Positions 34,777 through 46,417 of a stretch of DNA of 64,000 nucleotides are shown here, one piece after another; the first letter of the stretch is position 1; each line of letters opens with the position of its first letter. The position numbers were made by a program, and so were the translations under genes. Under the pieces are notes generated by a model. It did not search any database and was not told where the DNA came from. It worked only from the letters and a program-made list of their open reading frames with translations. The DNA comes from Dastarcus helophoroides (taxonomy: Eukaryota; Arthropoda; Insecta; Coleoptera; Bothrideridae): contig CM053327.1 in assembly GCA_028583605.1 (NCBI GenBank), positions 24,229,629 to 24,293,628 of the forward strand, in the 5' to 3' direction.

Positions 34777-37483
34777 TTACGTTAATAAAATAAATAAAGT
34801 ATAGCAAACGTATAAATCTGCCAACCTAGATTATTATTTATAAATGGATGTCGATTATTCAATATTTTACACTTCTATTTCTCTTAGCAACAAGCCATAT
34901 CAAACTAAAATGAGAACACTAAAATAAGCAAATCATCCCGGCAGCAGCATGGCACCAGACATCGTCTCATAATTTAATTCTAGAAACGGGTTAATTGTTT
35001 GCGATTCTCCTCCGTAATTTGCGTTTCCTACGGACAAACTTAAATACGAAAAAGACCCTTAGATTATCTTTAATGCTTGTTTGCACAGCATCTTTTGATA
35101 AGAGGGTAACATCCGCCTATATTCTATGAGGGCTTGCCAAAGGGGTATCACACTGTGAAGGCGATGTGTCCGGGAAAGGGAACCCCCCAGATATCGATTA
35201 AATCATTTATTAGGAGTAAAAAGGTTCGACATAAAAGAATATTACCACAGGTTTTATGGTTTTAATCTCGAGTTTTTGCACCTTCTGACCTCTAGTAGGA
35301 AAATTGCCCGCTGAAAATTTCAGTCCACGACAGTAGATTACAATTAATCCTCCTCTATTTCGCTGCAATTTAACTTAATGTTTGCTTTTGATAAATAACT
35401 TTTGTTGCTAATGAAGTATAATTAGAAAATATTGTAAACGAAAGTTTAGCAAATTATAAAGCGACTATCCAACACGCAATTCTTCAACCATGTAATTATT
35501 TTGGCGCCGATAGGGTGGTGAGAGCAAATAGAATATGCTAACGCTACTAAAACTATCATTTTTCATTTCCCATTAATTGGTGTTATAATGCAGCTGGAGA
35601 ATAATTAATTTTTCGATATTTGCTTGTTGTGATGTTTTTAAGTTTTCCTGATAAATATCCAGACTGTTAACTTTGTTCCAAACATGTAAAAATGTTAAAG
35701 CTACAAGTAAATATTCCAAAAAGGAACGAGAATTGCCGCGTCTACAATGTTATCAAAATAAAATTTTCCTAAATTACTTTGTAGCCAATAATTACTAAAA
35801 AGAAACTATTGTAAGTAGCAACTGCAATCTAATAATGAATTTAAATACAGTAAATTTCAAGTAGATATACGATGATAGTTCCGTCGCTTAAGTGACATCA
35901 TATGCTTGATAGCATAGCATAGCAGAATGTACCCAATCTTTTAAGAGAAAACGAATCAGATAAAGGGTAACATTTTGGTCGCATTGACTTTAAACTCGGA
36001 TTTTTCAGAATCCTGTCGAGATTTCTAGAAATAAGTGGATATTTTGATTTTACAGTCAAGTTGTTTAAGAAAGTTTAAGGCAAAATTTAAAAATTTAACA
36101 AATTGCGCGTTTAAATTTAATCTCTGAATTTTGAGAACAAAGTGTAAATGACAAAAATTTCAAATTAATAAAAGCAATTCAAAATTTTATTATTACATTT
36201 TAAAATCACTCACCTTCAAGCTTAAACTGGAAAATTGCAGAAAAAAGTACACTTCTAGAAATAACTATAATTTGGTAGATGATACTCTCCGAGTCTAAAT
36301 TCTAAAGGCGAAAAATGTCGAAATAAATAAAAATAATTTCAGATTTGATTTGAAAATTTCGACACTATTCTCAAAATTTTATATAAAAATTCAACTTTTT
36401 TGTATCAGTTTTAAGTTACGTTTGTTTCAAAATTTTCAATTTGTGTTGCAGTTTGAATTTTTGAGAAACAAAGACAGCATTTCTGAATTTTGAGTTATAC
36501 ATCAAAATTTAAAAAAAAATGGTAAACATTTTTTTAATTCAGAATTTCGCTAAATGTTTTAAAATTTTAAACATTTCGGGATTCTTTAAATTTCCAGTGT
36601 GTTTCTTTAGATTTCAATATTGAGCATAAATATGAATTTGTTTTCTCAGTTTTTAAAACTGAGATTTTGCTTAAAGCTCAAGATAACACGCGAAAAAAAA
36701 AAATAAAAAAAATCATTCTAAATTTATAGATGGACTTAAAAAAACTGTAATAAAAATACCTCGAATCGCGTGAAATAATGGCCCTTAAGGCCAAACATTT
36801 CATTTTCTTAAAATTTTGCCTAAAAACTGTAAATATTTTAAAAAAGTTAAAACTTTGTAAAAAAATTGGTTAGTATAAATTTTTCAAAAACACGGATTTT
36901 TTTCGAAATTATGCCGTTCTTCTTAAAATTTCTAATTAAACTTGCAGTTTTTATACTCTTTTTTTAAAAACTCGACTTCTGACATAAAATGTATGCCTCT
37001 TCTAGAAAAGATGTATGATTTATAACTGAATCTCCAAATTTCGACGTTTTTTATTTCTGGAAAACCCAGAATTAAAAGAAATGAAAATTTCAAGTTCAAA
37101 CTAGGAATTTTCTTTAAATATAAAAATGTGAATAAAAGGTCAAAAATTTTGGGGTTAGCGTTTCAAAATTAAAAAACAGAAAAGTCAAGTTTCACATAAA
37201 AATTTTGAAAAACAAATATTGAAAGAGTAATTATATAAATGAAAACTTGTCCAAATTTCTATTTAAATCTTAATTTTAATCTTGAAAATTCGACTTTTTT
37301 GTCGAAGTTTTCCCTAAAGTTTCACCATTTAAAAAAAAACAAAATTTTGAAAAAAATGCGTTTTGGTTAATGTTTTTTTAAATTTACAAGTTATACAATT
37401 TTTACAATAAATACGAGTTTTAAATATTTTCTAAAAATGTTGACTTTTTTGTAAATTGTACTAAGTTGAAGATCAAAATTTCG

Positions 37484-39075
37484 ATCATGTGCGTGCCATT
37501 GCCAAATCCGCCTCTCAGAAGCTAGGCTTTCTTTTTAGAACCAAATAGTACTTCATATCTCATCAGCTAGTCCCAGTATACAAAGCTCAAATTAGGCCAA
37601 CACTAGAATACTGTTCTCATGTTTGGAGTTCAGCCCCAAAGCATACTTTAGCTCTTTTGGATTCAATTTAACAAAGAGCCATTCTCCTAATTGATGACGA
37701 GAGTTTCACCGATTCTCTCGAAATACTAGAGCACAGGCGGATGGTAGGTGGCTTGTCTCTTTTCTACAAGTATTGTCATGGAAGATGCTCCCAGAAAATA
37801 ATAGGATTGATCCCCCCAAGGGCAAGATTCTTGAGGCATGCAAGACAGTCGGAGACAGAAAATTCCTGTGTCCAGTGATGAGGACTTCTGTCTATGGAGA
37901 CTCTTTTTTATTCCAAGCTATGGAACTCGTTACCGAAAGAAATTTTCCCCTAAAATTACAACCTATCCTTGTTTAAGAAGGCGGTTCATCGTCATCTATC
38001 CTTGTTTCCACATCCTACTCTCAGTGCTTTGAAGGCATAATGGGGTCACCCTTTGCGAGTGTCGCGAATAGTCACGAATCCCATGAATGTTCCGATTATT
38101 TGAATTTGAATAATCTTCTGTTGGCAACACTGCAGGTGGAGCGTAGAGAAAGTCTGCTTCTAAGGTAGAGGAATACCCGGAGCAAATAAATGAAGAAGAA
38201 ATAAAAAGTCCCTAGAGAACAAAGAAAGAAAGAATTAATGCGTAAGTATTAGACGTGCATGTGTGTAGAAAAAAGGGTGTGGTCCTTTTCGACCTCATTG
38301 AGAAGTATTGTTGGTAAGTTTTTGATATTTCGATGCTTGTAAATATCAGAGAGTGTAAAGGTTGATGAAAATAGTAAAAAAAAGATAATGAGATGAGACT
38401 TGCTGTGTGGTCAGGGGTGGCTATAAGGGGAGGATGAAGGCCACTAATAAGGGTGTTTACCCAGTCTTAAGGTAAAAGATGTTTGTTTAGAAATATGAGA
38501 GAAAGGAAGTACTTTGGATGTAATTGTTTAGTTAGCTCCAGGAGGTGTTAACCTCAGAATCAACTTTAGAGGGTGTTAACCCTATAAGTAGTATTAGTGG
38601 ATACTGTAGTATGATCAACTATAGAGTAGCAGCAGAGAATGCTTGCCGTATAATCAGCTTTAGAAGGCGTTGACTCTATAAACAGTATCAGAGTACACTT
38701 ATGGCATGATCAACTTTAGGGGGTGCTTCCCTTATGACCATAGTGTTAACCATATAAAAAGTATCAGAGGACATTTATGGCATGATCAACTTTAGAGGGT
38801 GTTTCCCTTATGATCATCAGAAAGTGTTTATATTAGATCAACTAGAGGGTTTTTACCCTAACAATAATAATATCAGTAGAAATTTACTTTACCCATGATA
38901 CAAGAGAGTGTTCACGCTCTTTTCTGTTACGAACTTATTTATGTAATATATGTACAGTTTCAGTTTGTTAATAATTAGGTGAGTCCAAGGCAATCCATTT
39001 TACATATTGTATTTGTAACCTACAATATTCGCGACAGCGAGTGAATTAAACTTAAAAAAAAATAAGTCAAAATTT
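37484..39075 (+). pseudogene. LINE-A copy 2, split by a solo LTR
   Basis: From 37484 the sequence follows LINE-A from CATGTGCGTGCCATTGCC onward (compare 6674). It codes in broken frames for AIAKSASQKLGFLFRTK, YKAQIRPTLEYCSHVWSSA, LDSI and LSLFYKYCHGRC, the C-terminal part of the jockey/CR1-like protein, with stops and frameshifts. The 3' tail AATGGGGTCACCCTTTGCGA is interrupted at 38059 by the LTR and resumes at 39037 with GCGAGTGAATTAAACTTAAA. The copy is 5' truncated inside AT-run DNA. Confidence 0.85.
38060..39036. mobile_element. 977-bp solo LTR with 5-bp duplication
   Basis: Begins TGTCGCGAATA and ends TATTCGCGACA, i.e. TG...CA with an 11-bp terminal inverted repeat, flanked by GCGAG at 38055-38059 and 39037-39041. 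The insertion sits in the LINE-A tail, whose uninterrupted form is known from 7220-7260, so both edges are exact. There is no coding capacity, as expected for a solo LTR left by recombination between two LTRs. Inside are six imperfect copies of GATCAACTTTAGAGGGTGTT (about 38559, 38613, 38652, 38708, 38784, 38836). The family (gypsy, BEL or copia) cannot be told from the LTR; 5-bp duplications suit BEL or copia and some gypsy. Confidence 0.85.
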
Positions 39076-42000
39076 TTGAAAGAATTAAAAATTGTTAAAG
39101 AGGAATATTTGTTAAATATTCCTTTTTACTTATTTCTCTCAAGTAAATACCTAAAGATTCTAAAGAGAATAAAGGCGGAAACTTGTTCTTTCTTCCATTT
39201 TTAGGCTGACTACAAGCGGCTTTGATTTCATTAAGTAATGTGATAGCTGCTGGACAACTTGCAATCTGTAATCTATAGAAACAAAACATTGTTTAGTGGG
39301 AATTAATCGATTAATTTGAAGTTATTTTAAATTTTTTTCAATTTCAATTTTAATTTTCTCTTTTTACTAAGTCTTCTAAATTCGTGGTTAAAATTAATGA
39401 CATATGATTCCATACGAACTTATCAAGAAGTAAGCACCCCATCCCATGTGAGTGTATTGTAAACATATAGTATAGTTATGTTAGCTATGTAAATTCGCCT
39501 TTAAACCATGTAATTAGGATCACAGCAATAAATATCGATTAAAATATTAAATCTCGCCTACTCATAATGAATACTAAATCACAAATAGCGTATAGGCAAT
39601 TGAGATCACAGATGCTCTCCCTTTAGGGATACATTATAGCCGTGTGGTAACTACAAATTACCAGAAATGAAATAAACCTTCCAACGAAAATGGCACTGTA
39701 TATTAGCTTTTGCTCGTAACCAAGCTGAAACTTACCAATAATTATTCAAAATCTGATTGTATGTTCAGAAAAATCAACAAACGTTTTCGACTCGATATTT
39801 TTTGTCTACAAAGCTTTATATTAGTAATCGTTAAAGTTAAAATCATTTATGACCATTTAACGATCAGAAATAAGCAAAATCTTTCCTTTCATTATATCCA
39901 ATTAATATCGCATTTGGCTTTTAGCGTTTTCCTCGATGGTCATTAATTTTCAGTTTAGTACATTTAGCGGTATTAATAAACAGAAATAAATCCATAATCT
40001 CTGGTCAAAATGGATTTTCCATTAGCATCGTTGTTATTAAAAAACGTCTAGATTTATATTATAGCAAAATAATAATAATTCAAAGGGTATTTATTTATGT
40101 CTGGAAATTTAAAATATAAAATAATGAGGCTGATTATAATTAGAATTAAATTATAACATTTCGGTATTGTTTTGATGTCAGTCAACCTCGTACCCCTAAA
40201 CAAAGTTTCTAATTATTTCGTCAAGGGCTCAGACTTTTTTGAAATAATTTTAATGAAATTAGATAATTTCCGCAGAAGCTTGAATACAAAATACATTATT
40301 AAGCGCAAAATCGAGGATTACGGTCAGGAGTAACAAGATCCAAGCTTTAATTAGATATGCATCTCAGCTGAAGAATTAAGTTTCGCGCGAACGTATTTCG
40401 TATCCGACATTATAACGGCACAACCTTACAACACATCCAAGTAACGAAACTTCAACACTAACAGCGAGGTGAGATGACAAAGGATTTCGACCGAACAAAG
40501 TTTTGATATTATAGCGGAGAGAACAAAGAAGCAATTCACATTTGTCTTTTACAAGTTAAACCTCGGCAAATAGTATCAATAAATTGAAATCAGGAACCGT
40601 TTATTTACTTGTTTCCACAAGTTAATAATTTACCTTTGTCTTTCGAGCTATCCGCTTTAGCTGAATTATGTTCTCGGAGATTTAAGCGCCTTACCATCCT
40701 TAAATATTGACTCGGGCAAAAAATATTTCAGAAAAAAATCGCCTTGTCAAGGTTGGTAAAAAAATATTCGATTAGGACAGCATTTTGGCTTTATGTACTT
40801 TTTCCGAGTTATTTCGTTACCACTTATGACACCATAACTGCGAAATTTTCAATCTATAATCCCTCCGCCACAAAGTTTTAATCTCCAATTAGTTCAATTT
40901 TGTATTCTTTGTGGAACCTAAATACTTTGACAGATGTCATGCTGTGACGTTTGGTTGGTAAAATCGATACGTCGGAAAACGTACGTGGTTTAAAAAAATT
41001 GCTCATGTTGCCTTTCTAAATTCACAAAACTCAAAAAGTTTATAGTAGTCGTTAGGGAATATCTCTCGAGTATTAGTCACTTTACGATATTTGTTGCATA
41101 CTGTTCGCGATTTCACACTAAACTGCGATCCAGTCTCGCTATCGGCCATTTTTATTTGAAAAGAAAAGGGAATCTTTCTGCGACTTCTTGAAACCGAAAG
41201 GATCACTTAATGATTTGGAAAAAAAAGAAACAGAAGCGAAAATAGCTTTTAGATTTTAACTCAAAGTTTCTAGATTTTTTATATAAATTTCGATCTTTCT
41301 TAATTTAAATTTTTTTTGATGCCGTGTTCACAATTTCAATTTTTATTGTCGATTATTAACTCGAAGTTGTGAGAAACATATCGAAATATTATTGAGGCTA
41401 CTATTCAATTAAAAAACCTCGAAATAAGGAACTAAACTGTAACTAAAACATTTCGAGAATAAGTCTAAATTGACTATCCTTTTGAAGACGATAGCTTGGC
41501 TATCGAAACGCGTTAGAGCAATGTTTGTTGTATTTTCTAATCTTTCTTGGTTACAGGGGACAAGATTTGTATTTCAATTTCTAAATTAAGAAAAAATAAG
41601 TACATTTATAAAGAATCAAAAATGCAAGCTCGAAATATTGAGTGCAAGTCGACATTTCGAGATTTAAAAAAAAAATGACTATTCTCAAAGTCTTAAGGCA
41701 ATAGATTAAGTCCCGGTTGTCGAAATTTTAAATAAAAAATAAAACCTTTAACAAACTTCAACATTTCCAAATAAAGATTGAAACTGTAGCAAAAAATCAA
41801 ATTGAAACTGTAAATTGGAATGTGCAATAAAGAAAAATTGAAACCAGCAGGCGAAAACGTCTGGAGGATTTTGTTTATACACTGCTACGATGTTAAAGTG
41901 CATTAAATATCGGCAACCAATATTACTGGAGCTCACATATTTCTTTCTTTTGTACTTATAATGATTGCTTCATTTCCCTGTGTGGAGGTAGTGACGGTTC

Positions 42001-42549
42001 AAAACTTAAGTTTTTACGATTGGCGTCTGAATGCTGTGTCGGGCTACTTTCACCTGTAAAGCTAGGGTTTCCTACAGAACGGTATCGTAAAAGAGCGACC
42101 GTAATGTTACGTCGAGTGACGTCACCAAAAACCGTGCACGTGCTTCTAATAGGCAGTGTTTTCCTATAATACGTTAGGGGCTACCGCTGCGAAAAAGTAC
42201 GTCGACCCGACTTTCGAAGCGACCCCCGTGTACGGTAAGGATACTGCAAGCACGATTTAATACGTTACGTTGCCATTTTACGTTGGAATGTGGCTACTAT
42301 GATTTATTTAACTTTTTTATTATTATGTGCATATGCAGGATGTTTTATATAATATTATATCTCCCTTTTATATTATTCAATTTTTATTAAATAAAAAGTT
42401 TGAAAATACCAAATGACATAGAATTTGTTCTTCAATATGATGAAAAATTTCCATACTTTTCGAAACAATTTTAAAATTTTACAGACATAATCTTTAAACG
42501 AGAAGACTAAGAACATATTTAATTAGGTATATGTCAGTTTATAAATTGA
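39076..42549. other. Intergenic, mostly AT-rich
   Basis: No gene recognised. Contains a Penelope-like tail (41478-41590), a CpG-rich patch (about 42000-42290), and a short region at 41003-41206 whose minus-strand words KVTNTREIF recur at 57.9 kb. Confidence 0.5.
41478..41590 (+). mobile_element. Penelope-like element 3' tail, copy A
   Basis: GAAGACGATAGCTTGGCTAT, then CGAAACGCGTTAGAGCAA and GGGGACAAGATTTGTATTTC, match the tail of the Penelope-like copy at 56.34-56.48 kb. Here the hairpin GATAGC-TTG-GCTATC before GAAAC is perfect. It lies within AT-run DNA. Confidence 0.65.
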
Positions 42550-42742
42550 CATCTTTAGAGTTTTTATTCGTGTTTATTGCAGTATTACATTCTGAAGGAT
42601 TTTTTGTTGAAAATTTTGTCAATACCTCAGTCTTCTCTAGGAATTTCAAAGTAATGTAAACAATATTTAGAAATAATTACCATAGCAATAATCCCTTTGC
42701 CTGCAGGGATTTTGATAGCAATAAACATGCAATTAGAGTATA
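42550..42742. repeat. Direct repeat, left copy (about 180 bp)
   Basis: Matches 43616-43788 in the same orientation: ATTACATTCTGAA, TCAATACCTCAG, AATGTAAACAATATT, AATAATCCC...GCCTGC.GGGATT, and AATTAGAGTA follow in the same order in both. Identity is moderate, so the duplication is old. Confidence 0.7.
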
Positions 42743-43600
42743 CAGGGTGTTTTCGAAAAAATGCCATAACTGAAGGGGCATAATTTTTGAACGATTTTAA
42801 GAAAAAAAGGTTTATATCTGCATACGTCCGCTTTATTTTTAAGATACAGGGTGCTAAAAATTAAGAAAAAATTAGGTTTTTTCTTCAATGCCGTTTGAAA
42901 TATTTTTTAAATTTTGGTAGATAATAACCGGGCATAAAAATGTTCTACTTCTATTAGTGGCGTCCACAATAACATTTCCCTGAGTAATCTTAGCGAAAAA
43001 AATGGCAAATCACTGCGTTTTTAAATACAAGTACCAATTTCATAAACAACCTTAACTTCTTGGTAAAAATCCTTCCTTGAATTTTTTAGGTGGCAAATGC
43101 TTTTGCATTAAAAAACCATTTACCTTTAAAAACCATTATGTTGACTTATTTCATGCTATGGGTTTATTAATTATTAAGAATACTTATTTAAAAAAAAACG
43201 TGTTTATCTAAGTTATCTAACATAAATTTTCCCTAATAATCCACAATGACCAAAGTTCTCTTAAAATGACATATTACTTTGTGAAAAAGGATATCAAGGG
43301 CCCATTGAAATGCAAAGAAATTCATTTATTTTTTTTTTATCAAAAACCATTCATCGGACAAAAAAAGTTAAGAAGAAATTCGTTATTAACGAATAAAAAG
43401 AATTAATGAAAACCTTATCTGTTTTGAAAAAAAAAATCAGTAGCGGGATTTTTTTTCTTTTTATTTTGATTAAAAATGTTCAAGAACATGTTAATCGAAA
43501 AGTTCGTTCTAGAAAAAAAATCTGGGGGGAATTTTTACCAAGAAATAAAGGATGTTTATGAAATTTGTACCTCTTTTGGGAAATTTTGCATTGTAATGAA
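42743..43600. mobile_element. Partial fold-back element of the CAGGGTG type
   Basis: Starts CAGGGTGTTTTCGAAAAAAT after TA and has a second TACAGGGTGC at about 42845. ATTTCATAAACAACCTTAAC at about 43036 is mirrored by the reverse complement near 43555, and TTCTTGGTAAAAAT near 43056 near 43535. The matching outer right end is missing, so it is truncated. It sits between two direct repeats. Confidence 0.5.
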
Positions 43601-43615
43601 AATATATTGATATGG

Positions 43616-43788
43616 TATCTTTAGCTTTTATTCTTGTTCATTGCAAAATTACATTCTGAACAATTTTTACTTGAAACTTTTTTCAATACCTCAGATTCGT
43701 CAATGTAAACAATATTATGAAATAATTATGGTAATAATAATCCCTTGGCCTGCGGGGATTCTGATGGTTGTAAGCGCAATTAGAGTAC
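43616..43788. repeat. Direct repeat, right copy
   Basis: Second copy of the 42550-42742 segment, slightly shorter. See that entry for the shared words. Confidence 0.7.
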
Positions 43789-43789
43789 A

Positions 43790-45095
43790 AGAACAAATCT
43801 GCTGTGAATCATTAGAGGTTATCAATTTTAGAAAGAAATTTTGTCTTGGAAAACAACATACTTTATACGTTCATGAGACAGATTTTTAGTTTTCAGCTAC
43901 GTTGGAAATTAAAAAAACGTCATGACCAAAAATGATTTTTGCCGATCAAAAAACCTCTAAATATAACCAAAAAAACACCCTAAAATACAACCTTGTCTAC
44001 TAAAATTATTAGTTAGTTATTAGTTGCTTAAATATCAATGCTGAAATATCAATGATCAAAGAAAAGAAATGTTTTTTTGTTTGGGAAAAATGACCTAGAC
44101 AGACTAATTAAATGTAAATTCAAACTGAATAAACAAATTTACCCACCAACCAATTGATTTAAATTTAAAAATTGTCCAAAGAATGTAAACCTGATAAAAA
44201 AATAATGTATGACATACAGACTTTCTACTGAAACATTTTGAATCTAAAGACCTAAAATTTCTAAATATTTTCTTTAAATTGCAATTCGCTTTTACAGAGA
44301 TACAACTTCTCAAACAGAAACCAAATAGTTTACAAACATTTCTGTTTCCTTAATTTTTCTTGAAATATCCATGTTATCTTAAAATTTTAAGTTTGCACTT
44401 TTTATTTTTATTATTTTTACCTTCACATTTTAAGCTGATGATTTAAAAAAAAATCCGAATTTATAATGTGTACAGAATTAGTTTCAACATTGAAGGCAAC
44501 ATTTCGAAAAGAAGAAATTTTAATTGTAGAGTCTGTATTTAAGCAAAAGATAGAAAATTTAAATTTAAAGTTGAAATTTACATTTTTAATAACGTTAAAT
44601 AACAACCAGACATTACTTGATTAAAGTATGGTAGATATTTTAAATTCAAAAATTTTCAGGTGAAAAGTGAAGTTTAACAAGAATTCAAAATTTATAAAAA
44701 GAGACTTTTTAAATTTTCAAGAGTAAATTCGATATTTTAGGAAAAATAGCTTTTAAGTTAACAGTCCAATTTTGGATAAAAAGATTTAAAAAGTCAAGCT
44801 TGGGCTACAAATGTTGAGAAATGGCTCGTATTTTCATGCAAGAATTCGGAATTTCTAAAAATATAAAAAAAAGTTTTTTAAAGTGATGTCCCTTCTGCAA
44901 TTACATAGATATTATCTATCCTACAAAGTAATTTAAATGTTTCATTACAATTTTACCGCTCGAAGGCCAACAATATGTCGATATAGTAATAAGTATAAGT
45001 GTTACATTTAAAAAATCAGCTCTAAACTACTGAATCCAGAATTTGTACAGGATATACTTCTTCCGGTATTGGACGGTGTCAAAGAACTACTAAAA
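43790..45095. other. AT-rich intergenic, nothing recognised
   Basis: A/T runs dominate, strongest at 44330-44890. No gene or element ends seen. Confidence 0.5.
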
Positions 45096-45140
45096 GTGTT
45101 CGACGTTTCGCCCACCATCGTAGGGGGATTTTTCAGGAAA
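45096..45140 (-). other. Degenerate hammerhead-like or retroelement-end hairpin
   Basis: On the minus strand CCTGAAAAATCCCCC is followed by TACGATGGTGGGCGAAACGT. The layout CUGA..., a C-run pairing with a G-run, then GAAAC-GUC resembles the hairpin-GAAAC motifs of Penelope-like ends, but the CUGANGA box is not matched and the closing pair is lost. Likely a remnant. Confidence 0.35.
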
Positions 45141-45220
45141 AAAGGAAAGAAACAATAAATGAAAAGAGGAATATGAGGGAATATGCAAAAATCAAAGAAT
45201 GAAAAGGCCAATTTCAAAAC

Positions 45221-45362
45221 ATTAGAGCACGGTAACTTAGTCTGTCCACCATACCAGAGGCGAAACTCTTCTGAATTAAAAATTGGTACAAAGGATAAGA
45301 AAGTTTAGACAGAAGAGCACGGTAACTCAGCATGTCCACCATACCAGAGGCGAAACTCTTCT
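45221..45362. repeat. Two-copy tandem repeat, 90-bp period
   Basis: Core GAGCACGGTAACTYAG...TGTCCACCATACCAGAGGCG then AAACTCTTCT occurs at 45221-45272 and 45311-45362. About 50 bases are nearly identical while the 38-base spacer differs. In the second copy AGAAGAG and CTCTTCT close the unit as a 7-bp stem. Confidence 0.7.
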
Positions 45363-45537
45363 CGAATCGAATCCAGAGTTTGTTGTACTCCTACGACTCT
45401 GTATAATAAAACATCAATTTTTAACCCGAAAACTATTGTAATACCCTTTGGCTAATGCTGCCAACATCGACAACTCCATATTCTGTTTTTTTTTTCAATT
45501 GTCTTAACTTGGCAATAAAATATAAAAGTTCAAAATA

Positions 45538-46417
45538 CGAGGGTAAATCAAATATGAACTCGAATTTCTATCATGTTGCCATGAGGGCGCCGGGAGTGTG
45601 CGCATACTCTTAGACATGTTAGGTGCGCTCAAGCAAATTCCGTTTTCGCTGTTCTTCAGTTATAAATACAATGAGTGAGCAAGAAGTTCATCCGCGCGTT
45701 GCGCAGTGCATTATTATTATATTTCTTGCCGTTGAAGGTGTAAAACCTCCCGAAATTCTTCGTAGACTGGAAGCACAGTTTGGAAATACTTGTTTGAAGA
45801 AAACTCAAGTGTATGAATGGCACAAAAAATTTTTGGAAGGACAAACTGAAGTTGTAAATGTCGTCCTAGGGCCAGTGTGACTGCGGACAAGTTTAACGCT
45901 GTTCAACGCCCTTTGGAAGGTGATCGCCATTTAACTGTTGGTGAAATTGCAGCTTGGATAGGGATAAGCTATTGGATAAAGCAAAACTTGCATATTGGCG
46001 AGAGAGGCGCGAATTTTCGGTCCGAAATTTGATTTCGCTTCACGACAATGCTTGCCCCCACTCAGTCAATCTGATCCATCAAAAATTAGAGGAAATGCAT
46101 TCGGCAACATTAGAACGCCCTTTTTATAGTCTTGACTTATCACCATGCGATTATCATATGTTTGGGCCACTCCAAGAATCTCTAGGGGGTGAGCGATTCC
46201 ATGATGATATTGCTGTTATGATATTAGTGCGCAATTAGCTGCAAACACGCCTCCTTTCTTTTTATGATGATGACATTTAAAAACTCCCAATCCGTTGGGA
46301 AAAATGCATAACAAAATCAGAAAATTATGTAGAAAAATAGTTACCAACTTTCACATATGTATCTTATACCAATAAATTTTTAATAACAAATTCCGGTTCA
46401 TAATTGATTTACCCTCG
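45538..46417 (+). mobile_element. Internally deleted mariner element
   Basis: 880 bp with terminal inverted repeats CGAGGGTAAATCAAATATGA at the left and its near complement at the right (AATTGATTTACCCTCG), flanked by TA at 45536-45537 and 46418-46419. A full mariner is about 1.3 kb. The missing 0.4 kb is the centre of the transposase. Confidence 0.85.
45671..46340 (+). pseudogene. mariner transposase, centre deleted
   Basis: Starts MSEQEVHPRVAQCI (45671) with the N-terminal helix-turn-helix region VKPPEILRRLEAQFG and KKTQVYEWHKKFLEGQ. After frameshifts come RASVTADKFNAVQRPLEGDR and EIAAWIGISYW, where the deletion joins directly to AKLAYWRERREFSV. The second and third catalytic Asp survive in HDNACPH and SLDLSPCDYHMFGPLQESLG; the block with the first catalytic Asp (DETW) is gone. 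The end KLPIRWEKCITKSENYVEK reaches the stop at 46340 in another frame. Transposase activity is impossible, but the TIRs look intact. Confidence 0.85.

Larger units (their letters stand above)
33973..37483. other. Intergenic stretch with ribozyme-like motif and AT-run DNA
   Basis: Apart from the separately listed promoter-like site, hammerhead-like motif and palindromes, no gene was recognised. 36000-37480 is an A/T-run stretch of the AAATTTT type with no coding signal. Confidence 0.5.

Noticed and set aside
38060..39036. DNA transposon with 11-bp TIR
   Set aside because: TG...CA ends, 5-bp duplication, length and lack of coding fit a solo LTR better; the 11-bp inversion is within what LTR ends can show.
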